DNA of 64,000 nucleotides, from contig NW_026705222.1 of assembly GCF_029867415.1 (NCBI RefSeq), positions 782,330 through 846,329 of the forward strand, read 5' to 3'. Positions 48,534 through 60,794 of the stretch are shown here, in pieces. Made by a program: the position numbers and the translations under genes. The stretch is from Vicia villosa (taxonomy: Eukaryota > Streptophyta > Magnoliopsida > Fabales > Fabaceae). The notes beneath the pieces are model-generated. The model worked only from the letters and a program-made list of their open reading frames with translations. It made no database searches and was not told the DNA's origin. Numbering within the stretch: position 1 is the stretch's first letter; every line of letters starts with the position of its first letter.

Positions 48534-48538
48534 CTGTT

Positions 48539-48720
48539 ATTATAAGTAAACTCAATCAATGGTAAGTAGATGACCCAATCACCTCCTTGTTCCAACACAT
48601 AAGCTGTAATAAAATATTCCAAAAACTGGATATTCCTCTCTGTTTGACCGTCCATCTGTGGATGATAAGCCAAGGGTAAGATCCTTATCCCTTCCCTCAA
48701 AGTATGACTCTCATCGAGGT
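48539..48720 (-). pseudogene. Tekay integrase core fragment
   Basis: Minus-strand frame with AYHPQTDGQTERNIQFLEYF and VLEQGGDWVIYLPLIEFTYN, the conserved integrase core around the catalytic Glu region. It is the upstream part of the frame at 46727-47383. Tekay similarity is lost at about 48720, so the rest of pol is missing. Confidence 0.8.
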
Positions 48721-50170
48721 GGGCGTCTCTGGGCTCAAATGCCTAACGCCCTTGGATTGGCTTGATCTAAAGGGGGTGTGAAAAATATGTTTATAAAAGC
48801 GCTCATTATACATGAAGTCTTTCATAAAAGATTGACTCACGCCATCTTGCACATAACGCACAATATTTTTTTTGTAATTGCAGCATTTAACAATTAGGAT
48901 ATATCGATTATAAAAACTGTGTAGCAATGTTATAGAGTATATAACTATTAACAACAGGGGTGAGGATATGGTGTCCTTTATTCTATCATATTTTCTTCAG
49001 TTGGATGGGGCGTCAATGTAGCTGACCTTATCTTTGTTCACCCGACGGGACGTTGCCTATGACTTATCTTATACTGACTCTTGCATCGGTGGCGACAATC
49101 GTGATCGTCGGGAAACCCGTAATTATAGTTTTCTCAGTGTTCTCTTTATTTGAACACGTTTGTGCCCAACCATATTTATTTCTTGATGCAATGATCAACA
49201 ACAATACAGAAGACAAATCTTACCCGGAGATCGTCGCTGAAAGCAATTGCACTGAAATTATGTTCTTCGCATGACATATGTTAGACAAAATGTTTTGGAC
49301 AATGTGTATAACGTTCTTATAATAGATTCACAGATATTAAATAAATCATAAAGCAATAAATAATACAAAGGATTGTTAATTCAGTTCACTGCAACGTCAC
49401 CTACGTCTGGGGGGCTTCCAGTTCAAGAAAGTAAATTCACTCTCAATAATATTAGTACAAATAGTCTTGGATGAACAACCATCGTTCAATGCCTCTCTTC
49501 CTAATACTACATGTGGATTTTTATTTTAAAACCCCCCTAAAAATGAGAACCCCTCTCACTTTCTCTAAATTACTAACCCTAGTGACCAATACGTAAAACA
49601 AATTTAAAGATTGTTGAATTACAACTCAACTAACATAACCAATCTTATGCCTTATATATGAAACTTGGACGTTGTAGAGGTGTACAATAAACAACAACAA
49701 CAACAACAAAGACTCAAAGAACAAACCCTAACACACTATATACTCAACTCTTGCTTTGTGTCTCTTTCATTGTTAGGACATGTCTTTATATAAGAATTCA
49801 TCTCCTGGATTTTCTCCAATGGGTATTTGAATTGATAACAACATATTTGATTTTGATGAAGATTAGATTTGATTTGATTTTAATTTATTTTAAATATTCA
49901 TTTAATTTGATTTGATCTTACTAAATCTTTTTAGCAAACTTTCCTAAATAACATAAGGCTAAAAGATACAACTCATAAACACCAAATCTTCTAGAAATCA
50001 AACAAAAATGCGCACATGTTTATTCACGAAGGCACACATACAAAGGTCAAATGTTGAACTCATGTTGGAACCTCTTGTCCCACATGATGCCTCATCATAA
50101 AATACATCTTGTACTACCCATATTATTTTACCTAAAGCAGACAATCAAAATAACAACAATATTCCCCGTT
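48721..50170. other. Unassigned spacer
   Basis: No recognisable gene or element. A 73-codon plus frame (49053-49274) is rich in hydrophobic residues but has no known relatives that I recognise. There is a (CAA)n tract near 49690 (ACAACAACAACAACAACAA). An A/T-rich segment 49850-49950 repeats GATTTGATTTG. Confidence 0.4.
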
Positions 50171-51250
50171 GGCAAATTTTGGCTAAAACAACTTTTATAA
50201 TTCTTAGAATATGTATAGGAGTAAATCTTCAAAAAATTACATATAAGAGAACACATAGTAGCACTTCTCAGAGAATGCATCATAACATACAAAACAATGA
50301 AAGATTATATCAGAGATCATGCAAAGTGAAGGTGATAGCTACGCATCAAGAGATCAAATCAAGCACCGAACATGAGCTCACATCATTCCAGACAAACAGA
50401 CACACAAACATACATGCATGCACACAACATTACTCCCTTTCACCCCCATAATTTGGCAAAGGTTTGAAAATGAAAACTAGAAAAATACTTAAAAGAATCA
50501 ACATAGCGAATACCATATGGAATGGCATAATGCAAAAACACATCAAGGTAGCAACAAATTCATAAAGTTATAAAGTCATGACAAAACCAACAACAATCTG
50601 ATGGCTTGAAGATGAATAATAGGAGTAGAAACTTCATCAAATTCAACCCTTTTGTTTTGAGCATAGTCTTGTGCTACAAGTTGTGCCTTCTTTCTAGTAA
50701 CAAACCATTACTTTTATTGTTCAGAGGCACCTCTATGCCATTCAAGTTGTCATTAACATCTTCCTCTACATCTTTTACTGCACGAGCCTTCTTTCCTTTT
50801 GTTGCAGATTTTATTTTCTCAATATTGTTATTAACAACATCAACATGGGATACAATAATATCAACCTTAACATCTTCACGGACATGATCATCATCAATCC
50901 CAAAATTACCAGTGTTGTTTTCAAGATTGTTGATAAAAATGTTCTCAACATCATTTGCAACATTATTCTCAGGGGCCACATCATCATTCTCCTTATGAAT
51001 TGAAGAATTTGTTCCAACATGTCAGACTGGTTGTCCGACATATATCTTGATCCCCTATATTGGTTTCTTGAGTGTCATCCATAACAGTCTTTTGAATAAG
51101 AGGATGATTTCTTACAAGCCCATACATGAGTGGAACATCAAAAACTTTTTCACCAGCTGCCAGATCAGACTTATCAAAATGTGGAATATTATGCACTGGA
51201 CACCCAGTCCGACATGTTGGAAATTGTAGTAGAGTAAAAAATTTCAACAC
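50171..51250 (-). pseudogene. Unrecognised Asn/Asp-rich minus-strand frames, possibly retroelement-derived
   Basis: Two minus-strand frames follow one another: 51250-50993 (…KVFDVPLMYGLVRNHPLIQ…) and 50979-50674, whose product is acidic with a Lys-rich stretch (ATKGKKARAVKDVEEDVND). The first ends in stop codons a few bases before the second, which suggests one decayed gene. The composition resembles the env-like region of SIRE-type copia elements, but no diagnostic motif is present. It could also be a fragment of a host gene. Function unknown. Confidence 0.25.
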
Positions 51251-52082
51251 TTTGCATCATGGTAGTGTGTAGCATTATCCACAGTGATCATTGCTTTAAC
51301 CACATAAAACTTTGCACTGTAAGTTTGTTTCATTTTGCTGCGACTAAGTAGCTTTAGTTGCAATACGAACTTCATTGTGATCTATCATGTCCAATCTGAG
51401 GCAATCTCCGATCATCATTAGGAGGTCCTTCGTTACCTCAAGAAGATGCTCTGGTGATGAATCTTCGCCAACAATATCTATAGATTCACCGTATCTTCGA
51501 CGTCGCCATTGTAAGATCACGTCAGTGACAGAGAATTAAGGTAATGCGAGATCAAAAAGTTGATCAAGAATATTCAATATGATCTTGAAGGTAACTGCTT
51601 CCATTCTTTGGTAATTTTGGTGTAGATTTGGATTTGGATTTAGGATCATTCGTTCTCTTACTTTGGGAGTTCTCGCTGGAATCAGAGATCCAAAACCTAG
51701 ATGAACTATAGTTGAAACAATGATTAATTGGATCGAGCACGAATGACCTTCACATTTGATTGACATTTGTTTCTGATCGCTCTTGATTTGGTAATCATCG
51801 AAGGTCACACACTAGCGAATTAAAGAGAATTGAAAATGCAAGATCGTGGAAAACGCGGGAATCAAAAGTCGTTTCCCATAAACTACGCCATTGTTTCGTT
51901 CTAGAACTAGAAATGAATCTAATTGGTTGGTGTGGAATCTCGAACAAGTGGTGTTGATCTCTGGTGTGACGGTGCGGGATGGACATGTAAGGTTAGCACT
52001 CCAACGCTCAAGTAAATTTAAGATTCAAGATGAGTATAATGAAAAGTGGAGATTAGAAAATGTACCTTGCTTTCCGTTTGTG
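51251..52082. other. Unassigned low-copy-looking spacer
   Basis: Less AT-rich than the surroundings. Frames of 60-98 codons occur on both strands (e.g. 51891-52187 plus, 51536-51808 minus), none recognisable. Text near 51955-52015 (GTGTGACGGTGCGGGATGGA, GGTTAGCACTCCAACGCTCA) looks like plant repeat sequence, but I cannot name the family. Confidence 0.3.
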
Positions 52083-53420
52083 CCTTTGGCCGACGTAAAA
52101 CATAAATTATGTTGCACATTTTCTTTTTCCACTTTAGTCCGAAAGTTTATAGATTTGTTCATCAATATATCATTGATTGTATATTAATAAATTAATTTAA
52201 TATTATATTTAAAAAATTGCATATATTTGTCGTAAAAATAAATAATATGAAAAATAAAAAATTCAAAATAATAATATTTATTAAAATAATAATATTAAAA
52301 TAAAACCATTCTTTAAAATCTTATAAAAAGAAAAAACACCATTTTAAATTTTTAAAACATTCAATATAATTAAAGTTTTACCATTATATATACTCTAGAA
52401 TTTATCATGCCAGCCCACAATTTGACCTGACATCCTATATAATTTCAAAAATGTTCTTGTCAAAGAGCAAATAAAAAATTCGGTAATATAATTAAAAATT
52501 TCAGTATGAATTGAAAATTTTGGTAGTGCATTTTAAAAGTCTAATATGCTTTTTATCAGTTTTTTTTTAAAAATTTAACACTCCTGATTTTTTGATAAAT
52601 CTGATATGTTTTGTAATTTTTTAGATTTTAAAAAAATCTGATAGTTTATTTCTGACAGGCACAAAAAAAACCGAAATTTACACTATCGAATTTTTTGAAA
52701 AATCCAATAATAACTCATTGATTTTTGAAAAATTCGATAATATGCTTGAAAATTCTGATAAAAACTCATAGACTTTTTGAAAAGTTTAATGAAAACTCAT
52801 AGATTATTGAAAAATCCGGTAGTATATTTGAAAAATTAAATACAAATTCATAGAGTTTTGAAAAATTTGATAGTGTATTTGAAAAATTAAATACAAATTC
52901 GTAGAGTTTTGAAAAATTTAATAGTGTAGTTGAAAAATGCGGTAGTTCAAATTTGATAAATTTTGAATTATTTAGTAAAAACTCATAAAATTCTCCAAAA
53001 ATCTAATAAAAACTCAAAAAATCTTAAAAAATAATGTAAAACTCATGAAATTCTTCAAAAGCCTGATAAAATCTCACAAAATTTTCAAAATCCAAAAAAC
53101 ACTATATTTTTTAAAAACGTAAAAAATCACAAAAGATATAATTATAAAAGTACCCCTCATATAGCAGAATAAAATTTTATTGTTTGGATCTTTGACCGGT
53201 CCAAAACATAAATTATGCTGCAATTTTCTTTTTCCTTTTTATCCAAAAATTTATAGGTTTGTTAATAAATTAGTTTAATAATATATTTATTAAAAAAAAT
53301 ATTTATAAAAATGAAAACATCATTCATAAAAAACAAAACCATGAAAAATAAATTGTTAAAAATAATAGTATTAATTAAAATAATATATATAAATAAAACC
53401 ATTCTTTTTAAAAAAAAAAC
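52083..53420. repeat. Direct repeats flanking a 51-bp tandem array
   Basis: A ~230-bp segment at 52095-52330 (AAACATAAATTATGTTGCA…) recurs diverged at 53200-53420 (AAACATAAATTATGCTGCA…), about 1.1 kb apart. Between them, 52480-53060 is a decayed array of GAAAAATTTGATAGTGTATT-like units, with a clear 51-bp period at 52830-52930. It may be a small element with terminal direct repeats or a local duplication. No target duplication was found. Confidence 0.5.
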
Positions 53421-53502
53421 ATTATAATTTTTAACACATTCAATATAAATAATGTGGTTCAGATTCATTCTCACATTCTCATATAAATATGGCATTCTCA
53501 TA

Positions 53503-53614
<112 letters not shown>

Positions 53615-53789
53615 ATATAGACTATCAAATATATATCATATCTTATTTTCCGTAAAATGGGTATCATATTTGTCTCTATTCTATCTTGACAACTCAATTA
53701 CCTTTAAATTTATTACTTACCATTTAGATTATCTATTTTATATTCCTTTTTTACTTTTCAAAAGCATATAAATTTAGCCTCAACCTTCT

Positions 53790-54403
53790 CTCTTCTATAA
53801 AACCATAACCAAACCATTAAAATGCTTAAGGACATAACTGTCTTTTCATAGTAAATTCCCCATATATACACCCAATCTTAGAGAGAGAAAATAGAAGATA
53901 GAGAGAGAAAGTAAATAAAATAAAAAAAACCATAATTAGCAAAATACAATTGTCAATTGTTTCATCATCCATTCATTATTTTTTCCAAATTGCTTATGAT
54001 GTTTTTGTTCTTGTTGTTTAAGTTGTCGTCATTTTCTGTTACGAGTTTATCATTCTTCAATCCTTTCAAATAGAATCTCTCTCATCCCTTGTCTCACGCT
54101 TACTCTCTTAACTATTTTTACTTTTTTTTTTATAAAACAGTAAATATAAAAAAAAAAAAAAAAAACCTTGTAAAACCACCTTAAACCAGCCAAAACCACT
54201 ATTTCCCGAAATTCCCGCCGGAAAACCGCTTTTCAGTTTATTCCACCTCGCTAAAACCGGTAAGTTAATTTTACTCTTTTTTTTGTTTGTTTTGAATGTT
54301 GCCGGAGATGGTGGTGATTGATTTGTTTTATTATTTTTATTTGAAAGAAGCGGTGTTTGCTAACGTGAGCCGGATGCGCAGGTTGTTGCTAACGTACACG
54401 TTG
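53790..54403 (+). promoter_or_regulatory. Putative promoter and 5' UTR of the bromodomain gene
   Basis: TATA-like sequences lie at ~53795 (CTATAAAAC) and ~53863 (CATATATACA), followed by a GA-rich leader (AGAGAGAGAAAATAGAAG at ~53880) and a poly-A run near 54150. A possible 5' UTR intron runs 54260-54381 (donor GTAAGT, acceptor GCGCAG). Transcription start and intron are inferred from consensus only. Confidence 0.35.
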
Positions 54404-56070
54404 ATGGGGACTGAGGTGGTGGTGGATAGATGGGGGACATGGGAGGAGCTCCTCCTCGGTGGAGCCGTTCTTCGCCACGGGACGCGAGCATGGAACGTCG
54501 TCGCCGCTGAACTCCGAGCCCGAGCGGTTTGTTCAGACACTTTTACCCCTCAGGTACTATTAATTAAATTAGATAAATCTGATTTTTCTTTTTTCCTTTT
54601 TGTTTTTCTCAATGGAATTTTTTTGAATGATTAGATATCATTTGCATTGTTTTTTTGACTTTAAATTTCGAGTTTCTTTAGGTAATTATTGTTTTATTGA
54701 TAGTGGTTACGTTTAACATATCACATTTTATCTATGAACCACTAATACGTCGGGAAAATGTGTCTGTCTCGGTGTCAAACATTTAAATTAATATTTATGA
54801 TGAAGCATTAACACGTCTGAAAAATGTGTCTGTATCAAATATTTAAATTAATATTTATGATTATATTAAATTTATTTACTTTTTAAAATTATTATTAGTA
54901 TTGTCTTAAGATTATATTTGAGGTGTATGTGTTTCATAGTTTCGCCAGCAATATATTTTACGAATGTATTTTTTAATGAAGAATATCTTATATTTAATTA
55001 AACATTCATGCATTAACCTTCTATTTTTTTTCAAACATTCATATAAGACTTTAGGAATATGTAATATAAAACATATTTTCTGTGCATCTTAAACAATATT
55101 ATATTATTATATTTTCATTTTTATTTTTATTGTCTTGAAATATTTGACTAAAGAAAAATATGATTTTTTTTCCTTTTTAATTTAATTTAATTTTTTGAAC
55201 TTTAACATTTATAATTAATACAAATATTTTATTGGCTTAATAAAATATAACTAAAATGTTTTAGTTAATATTAAATTTATCATTGAACTCAAATTAATAA
55301 ATAGTTTAAAAAAACTCCTATAAATTAGATAAAATATAAAATATTTAATTTGGATAGATGAAATATTAATTTAAGAGTTTAAAAGTAGTGTATTGACAGT
55401 GTAAACTAACTTTACACATACAACCAATCAAAATCCTTACACTTGTCATGTCATATTAATTTTTTTAAATTAAAATTGTGTTTTAATTTGATACATAGTT
55501 GTGATTGGTTGGCAGTGTAAAGAGTGCATATTCCTTTTTCTCTTAATTTAATACTTTTTCAATTTTGTTTCATTTGATCTTAAAATATATTTTTTATAAT
55601 CTGACTTTTATAGTCAATTGTTATCACATAAACTCTTTACATTTAAGAGGCATGTTAACCTGTCTCCTAAACTTAATAGTTAAGAAATTTAAAAAGTTGA
55701 TACACAAATTATAAAGTAAGATTTTTATTTTATGTATTGTATAAGAATTAAATCTTTTTACCAAAAGAAAGTCCTATTTAAATCTTTGACTCATTATAAG
55801 CCGATTTCTTTGGTTACAACTAATAAATAATAATAGGTTAATCACAAGGGAGTACAAATTAATCAAAGAATGTTTATATTTAGACCGTTCTAAGTTACCA
55901 AAAAAAAAAATTTAGACCATGAGTCATTATAGAAATCAAATATCTTGACTTTATTTTTTAATTTATTCTTCTCTCCATCCTTATTATAAATAATTTTATT
56001 TTTTGAATAATTAATACATTTGATTTATATAATTTTTTAAAATAATTAATTTTAAAAATAATATATTATA

Positions 56071-56107
<37 letters not shown>

Positions 56108-58238
56108 GTTGAAAATATAATAATTTAAATGAAGAGTATAATACCATCAGTGCACATGATCACTTAGGTGGCACAATTCCTTTTGCTTTGTTTGCTATAA
56201 ATTATACTGATAAGTGATTATGGGCAACCTCTCTTATAAAATTAGTAATCAGAAATGACACATAGCTTAACCTTATATGTTAGTTAATTAATTAATTAAA
56301 ATAGAAATATTACTTTTGTAGGTCTGTAAAGCTAAATATGAAGACTTGCAACAACGGTATTCTGGGAGCACGTGAGTAGCTCTTTTATTTTTCTTATAAA
56401 CTTTTTCAACATATTATTTGGCACTACAGATTCACTGTCGCAAGTTTGAATCTGCGTCTTTAAAATCATATGTTCTTTTATCAACTGAGTTCGTCTAACA
56501 GAGTCTTTAAAATTATATATTCTTTTTATTTTTATCAACTGAGTTTGCTTAACAAAAATACTTATATGTATAAGCTTTATATTTAATGAAATAGCCTTTG
56601 AAGATTTCATAGAAATTGTATAATGATAAAATGACAATAATACCAGGGCTTGGTTTGAAGAGCTTAAGAAGAGAAGAGTGGAAGAGTTAAAAAAAGCTTT
56701 GGAACGATCTGAAGATTCAATCGGGTTAGTAGAATTTCACGGTTATCTTTTTTGGTATCGAACAAAGGCGTATTCGTATTCAGTATCTGACATGTGTTTG
56801 TGTATGTGTCTGAAACCAACGCGACATTAATATATTTAATATTTAATTTTTCATATATTTCTTTCAGGTCTCTTCAATCAAAGCTCGAAGTCCTCGAGGC
56901 CGAGAAGAATGAAAAAAAAGATGATTGTAAAAATGGCTTAGAAAGTCCGGTATCACATATACCGTCCAAGAAATTGCAGAGAGTCGAATCTTCGACTAAA
57001 GAGACTTCAAAGGATGAATTATCAACTAAAGAGACATCAAAGGACGATTTATCCGCTGGAAGTTTCACACACGAAACGAGGCTAAACTGGTCTTCTGAAT
57101 CCCAGCTTCCAGCCGCGTCTGCCGATGATAATGAAACTAAGCCCGAAGTTTCACAATCTACCGAGCAGATTAAAGTTTCGAATGTAGATAGTTTGGCGAA
57201 TTTTTTATACGAAGGACAAATAAAAACTTGTAGAAAACCGAGAGGGAAGCGAAAACGGAAGGATTGTAGCAGAAACATTAAGGAAGAAGCAAGTGTTGGA
57301 CTTGGAGAAAGTGACTTATTAGATTCGGCCGATGTTCTTTCTTGGTGTAAAGAAAGTTCTACCAGTAACTGCGGTGAAGTTGCAAAGTCTTCTGAAGATG
57401 TAGATAATCGAAATAAGAACTTGAAAAATCGTAACGCGGAAGATATGATTGAGATTTTAGATTCTATTTTTGAAACTAAAGGCGCGTCTGCCTTCCGTCG
57501 CAGACTCGATAGTCAGGTATGTGTAAATAGAGTCTCATCTTGTACATTTGTAGTTAGTTTTCGAGTCTTCTATTCATGAAGCTTTCGATATAGTGGATGG
57601 AGATAGTTCTCTATTTTGTTTTCTAGGTAGTCATAGAATAACTAGTTCATTCATATATTTTACAACAGAAGAGAGGGCGGTACAAGAAAATGATCCGGCA
57701 GCACATGGATTTCGACACGATAAGGTCAAGAATCAGCATCCGAACGATTAAATCAACCGCAGAACTATTCCGAGACTTGCTGCTACTCACCAACAATGCC
57801 TTAGTCTTCTACTCGAAGAACACTCGCGAGTATAAAACTGCTCTCGTTCTAAGAGACATAGTCACCAAAAAAATGAGAGAAAATTTCAAGAATAGTAATA
57901 ATAGTACTAGCAGCAGCAAAGTCAGCAAACTCGCCGAGCCGAATGAGTCTGTGAAATTACCTGTTCATAATGTTCATGTGAAACCGAGAAGTGTAAGACC
58001 AGGAAACAGAAAAATCGTTGCAAAGGCTAGTGGTGGTGGTGGCAACAACTCTGCATCGGCGATGTCACACTCGCAAGGAACTAAGAAGCCGGTTAAAGCC
58101 GATTCTTCACCTTCTGTGGAATCTTTAAAGGCTGTGAAGAAAACTTTTAGTAGACCGAAAAGAGTTGAACGTGTGACTTCAAGTCAAAAGACTACAACGC
58201 CGCCGAAAGGAAAGAAAAGAGTTAGAACAAAACCATAG
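54404..58238 (+). CDS. Myb/SANT-like and bromodomain protein
   Basis: Five exons: 54404-54553, 56322-56371, 56647-56724, 56868-57516 and 57669-58238. All junctions are GT-AG and phases agree, giving 498 residues and no internal stop. The start at 54404 (MGTEVVVDRWGTW) is preferred because related plant proteins begin there; an upstream in-frame ATG at 54296 would add 36 unlike residues and may be intronic. Residues ~9-68 form a Myb/SANT-like domain (WGTWEELLLGGAVLRHGT, then CKAKYEDLQQRY). ~70-115 is a charged coiled coil (WFEELKKRRVEELKKAL). ~116-280 is a Ser/Glu-rich linker with a basic patch (KPRGKRKRK). ~283-382 is a bromodomain. The tail is basic. It belongs to the plant DNA-binding bromodomain family, expected to be nuclear and to act on chromatin. 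The bromodomain Asn that normally holds acetyl-lysine appears replaced (LTNNALVFYSKNTREYK). Intron 1 (1.77 kb) holds a MITE. Confidence 0.9.
55387..55530. mobile_element. Small fold-back MITE in intron 1
   Basis: Inverted arms: TGACAGTGTAAACTAACTTT and CAACCAATCA at left, TGATTGGTTGGCAGTGTAAA at right. Related 'CAGTGTAAA…CAACCAATCA' elements are common in legume introns. The target duplication is not clear. Confidence 0.6.
56073..56106. repeat. (AAT)n microsatellite
   Basis: About eleven ATA/AAT triplets within intron 1 of the bromodomain gene. Confidence 0.9.
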
Positions 58239-59209
58239 AGATTTATTTAAGGTTTAACCAATAGGTTTGTGTTTTTTGTACAAAGATTTTCTATTTTTTG
58301 GTTAGGTGTATGTATGCAACCAACCAAAGTGAACTAGGGTTAGATGCAGTAGGGAAAACTAACTAAAAATATATGAAATAGTTCTGAAAATTTATTGTTA
58401 AGAAGCTTAAATTTGTAAGCAGCAACTTTTTTGTAGCAGTGGATATGACTTTCTATTCATCTTTTGCTTTTGCTGCAAAAGATTGATGAAATGGATGAGA
58501 AGTGATTAATGAAAGATTAATGAACAAGATAATTTCATTTTCTGATCAAAATTTTATGTTGGCCTATGTTTGGTGGGAAGTGTTAGTAATGAACTTAAAC
58601 TATGAAATGGAAAATGTCTATAGAAATTTAGTAAACATGATTAACCAAACTGTTTGTTCTGTCTGAAAATAATTTATAAAACAGTGGAAATGTTGTTTTT
58701 TTGGAAACCAGAACAGAAGAGATGCATCGATAAGCTTTTTCTTGAGACAACAAAAATATATTTGTTTACTTATTTCGATAAAATTAGGGTCCTTGGCCTT
58801 TTATAAAAGGGGTTGCACTTCTCACTTTAGTGACACTCTATGTAAATTTAAAATTACACTTGTGAATCCGGAAATATATTTTCGAACAAATCTTATATAC
58901 ACCAAATTCATATATACACCAAATTCATGTGTAAGTGAGTCGCATCTTTATTTTTCTCAAAAATGAATTTGAAGATGCAAATTTTCGCGATAACCTCATA
59001 TACATCACATCCTTTCATAAGTAAGTCACACTCTTATTTTGTCATAATTTAGTCTGAAGATGTAGTCTGAAGATGCATATCCGTAAAAGTTATAGAAGTA
59101 TTTTTCCGTAATCACGAGGGAAAGGGAGGAATACACTAAAAATTTGATATTTTTAAAGAAATACACTAAAAATTTCAGTAAATTTGATATTTTTAAAGAA
59201 ATACATTAA
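58239..59209. other. 3' flank of the bromodomain gene
   Basis: Presumed 3' UTR, then AT-rich spacer. No certain polyadenylation signal was chosen. Short repeats occur: ATATACACCAAATTCAT twice (58895-58930) and GAAATACACTAAAAATTT several times (59120-59215). No other gene is recognised. Confidence 0.5.
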
Positions 59210-60101
59210 AAATTTCAGACGGTTTGAGGGGATTCGGAGGGGAGGCGAGGTGATTTATATTAATTAGGATCCGTTTGGTTGGAGGTAAATGGAGGGGAGG
59301 GGATTTTTAATAGCTTAGGTGTTTGGTTCAAATTTGATTTACAGAAATTTGATTCAGTAAAATTTGTAGAAATTTGATTCAGTAAAATTTGATATTTTTA
59401 AAGAAATACACTAAAAATTTCAGACGGTTTGAGGGGATTCAGAGGGGAGGCGAGGTGATTTATATTAATTAGGGTCCGTTTGGTTGGAAGTAAATGGAGG
59501 GGAGGGAATTTTTAATAGCTTAGGTGTTTGGTTCAAATTTTAAGAGGGGGAGGAGAGGTAGATGGAGGGGACCAAATTTCCTGCTGAGCCACTTTTTGCT
59601 TCCCCCGATTTGGGGGGATTCGGAGGTGAGGGGAGGTGATTTATATTAATTATAATTATATTTACATATTTATCCTTGTTATAATTATAATTAAAATTTT
59701 TATTTTATTTTATATATTTTTATGTTACTTTTTAACCATTGCAATATTTTTGTTTCAAATATTTTTATTAGATTTTATTGTATTCGATAAATTTTTTAAA
59801 CTATATATTATAACTGTTATGTTTTTATAAGTTTTTTTGATGTTATCGAATTGAATACTTATAAATAGTAAATATTGTGAATTTTATAGTAAAATTACAA
59901 GGTTAAAAATGTAAATTAGTTTTAAAATACCTCCCCTCCCCTTGTGAACCAAACATATTTGTAAATAAAATTCCTCCCCTCCCCTCCCCCTTCATATTTT
60001 GAACCAAACATATATGTAATTAAAGTCCCTCTCCTCCCTTCCTCTCCCCTCCCATTGATAAAATTCCCTCCCCTCTCCTCCCCTCAATTGAACCAAACGG
60101 A
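59210..60101. mobile_element. Purine/pyrimidine-rich fold-back element
   Basis: The left part is purine-rich (GGAGGGGAGGGGATTTTT) and begins CCGTTTGGTTGG at 59271. The right part is pyrimidine-rich (CCCTCCCCTCTCCTCCCCTC) and ends AACCAAACGGA at 60101, the inverse. A ~205-bp unit (TTTCAGACGGTTTGAGGGGA…) is directly duplicated (~59214 and ~59418). The core (59640-59930) is AT-rich. The CCGTTTGGTT termini suggest a MITE; superfamily and exact ends are uncertain. Confidence 0.55.
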
Positions 60102-60336
60102 AATGTAATATGTCATGTATAATAAGTATAATATCATAATAAATTTGTTATTGATTAAACCATACATTGATGTAATAAGATTAAAATGGCATATATTAGA
60201 ATCAATTCAGAATCAATAATACAACAAAAATGATAAATTGCAAACTATAATACTATCTCTCTATTCATACTCCCTAATACAAATATTATCAAATATTACT
60301 GGTATATCGGACCCCCTTGTTCCTTCTTTTCCTCTT
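60102..60336. other. AT-rich spacer
   Basis: Nothing recognisable; 3' flank of the PMD remnant that follows on the minus strand. Confidence 0.4.
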
Positions 60337-60794
60337 TTACTTCAATGTCGTCCTTGTCTCAGATAGAACATCATCTATAATGGCCCTCGCATAAGTGTCT
60401 TTCAAAAAGTCTCCTCTCTCTTTATACATGATCGTGCAATGGCCTTTATACGACGACATGAGGCTATCCATCAACGACATGATTTGCCCTAACCTGCTCC
60501 TCCTCTAATATCTCTTGATGAGGTCGCCTAGGTGAATCTCCGTGAAGATCTAGTGTCTTATAAGGATGTGACACTCTAAAATACCATTGGATGTAGCTGA
60601 ATGCAATACTCCATTTGTGAGAAGTTGTCATACTTCTTGTTTCACCTGGTACAAAATGATTATAGAAATCATCATATATCGCATATACATCTCTACGAAC
60701 CATGGTGGGAGGAGCATCAGACACTGAGGGGGTCTCTTGGAATAACCTGTAGAGACCTGAATTGATGCATGACTCGATGAGACAGATGGAGATA
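60337..60794 (-). pseudogene. PMD-domain C-terminal fragment, third copy
   Basis: A minus-strand frame (60794-60464) contains a diverged C-terminal PMD stretch: TSHKWSIAFSYIQWYFRVSH, then RRPHQEILEEEQVRANHVVD. It is colinear with DWHSVEGYVTWFYRVSHP and RPAHEEILENRQAEDDHAID of the 7.8-kb copy. After one frameshift near 60470 a second frame (GQIMSLMDSLMSSYKGH…) runs to a TAA at 60337-60339, giving a plausible full C-terminus. The 5' part is cut off by a Tekay-type LTR inserted at 60795 and would lie beyond the window. It lacks the TTCGGAA motifs of the other copies, so it is an older or different subfamily. Confidence 0.68.

Noticed and set aside
48721..49274. 73-codon hydrophobic frame as a membrane peptide gene
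   Set aside because: No start context, family or neighbouring exon supports it; left as unassigned spacer.
54296..54403. Upstream in-frame ATG of the bromodomain gene
   Set aside because: The 36 extra residues do not resemble the family start, and a plausible 5' UTR intron (54260-54381) covers most of them.
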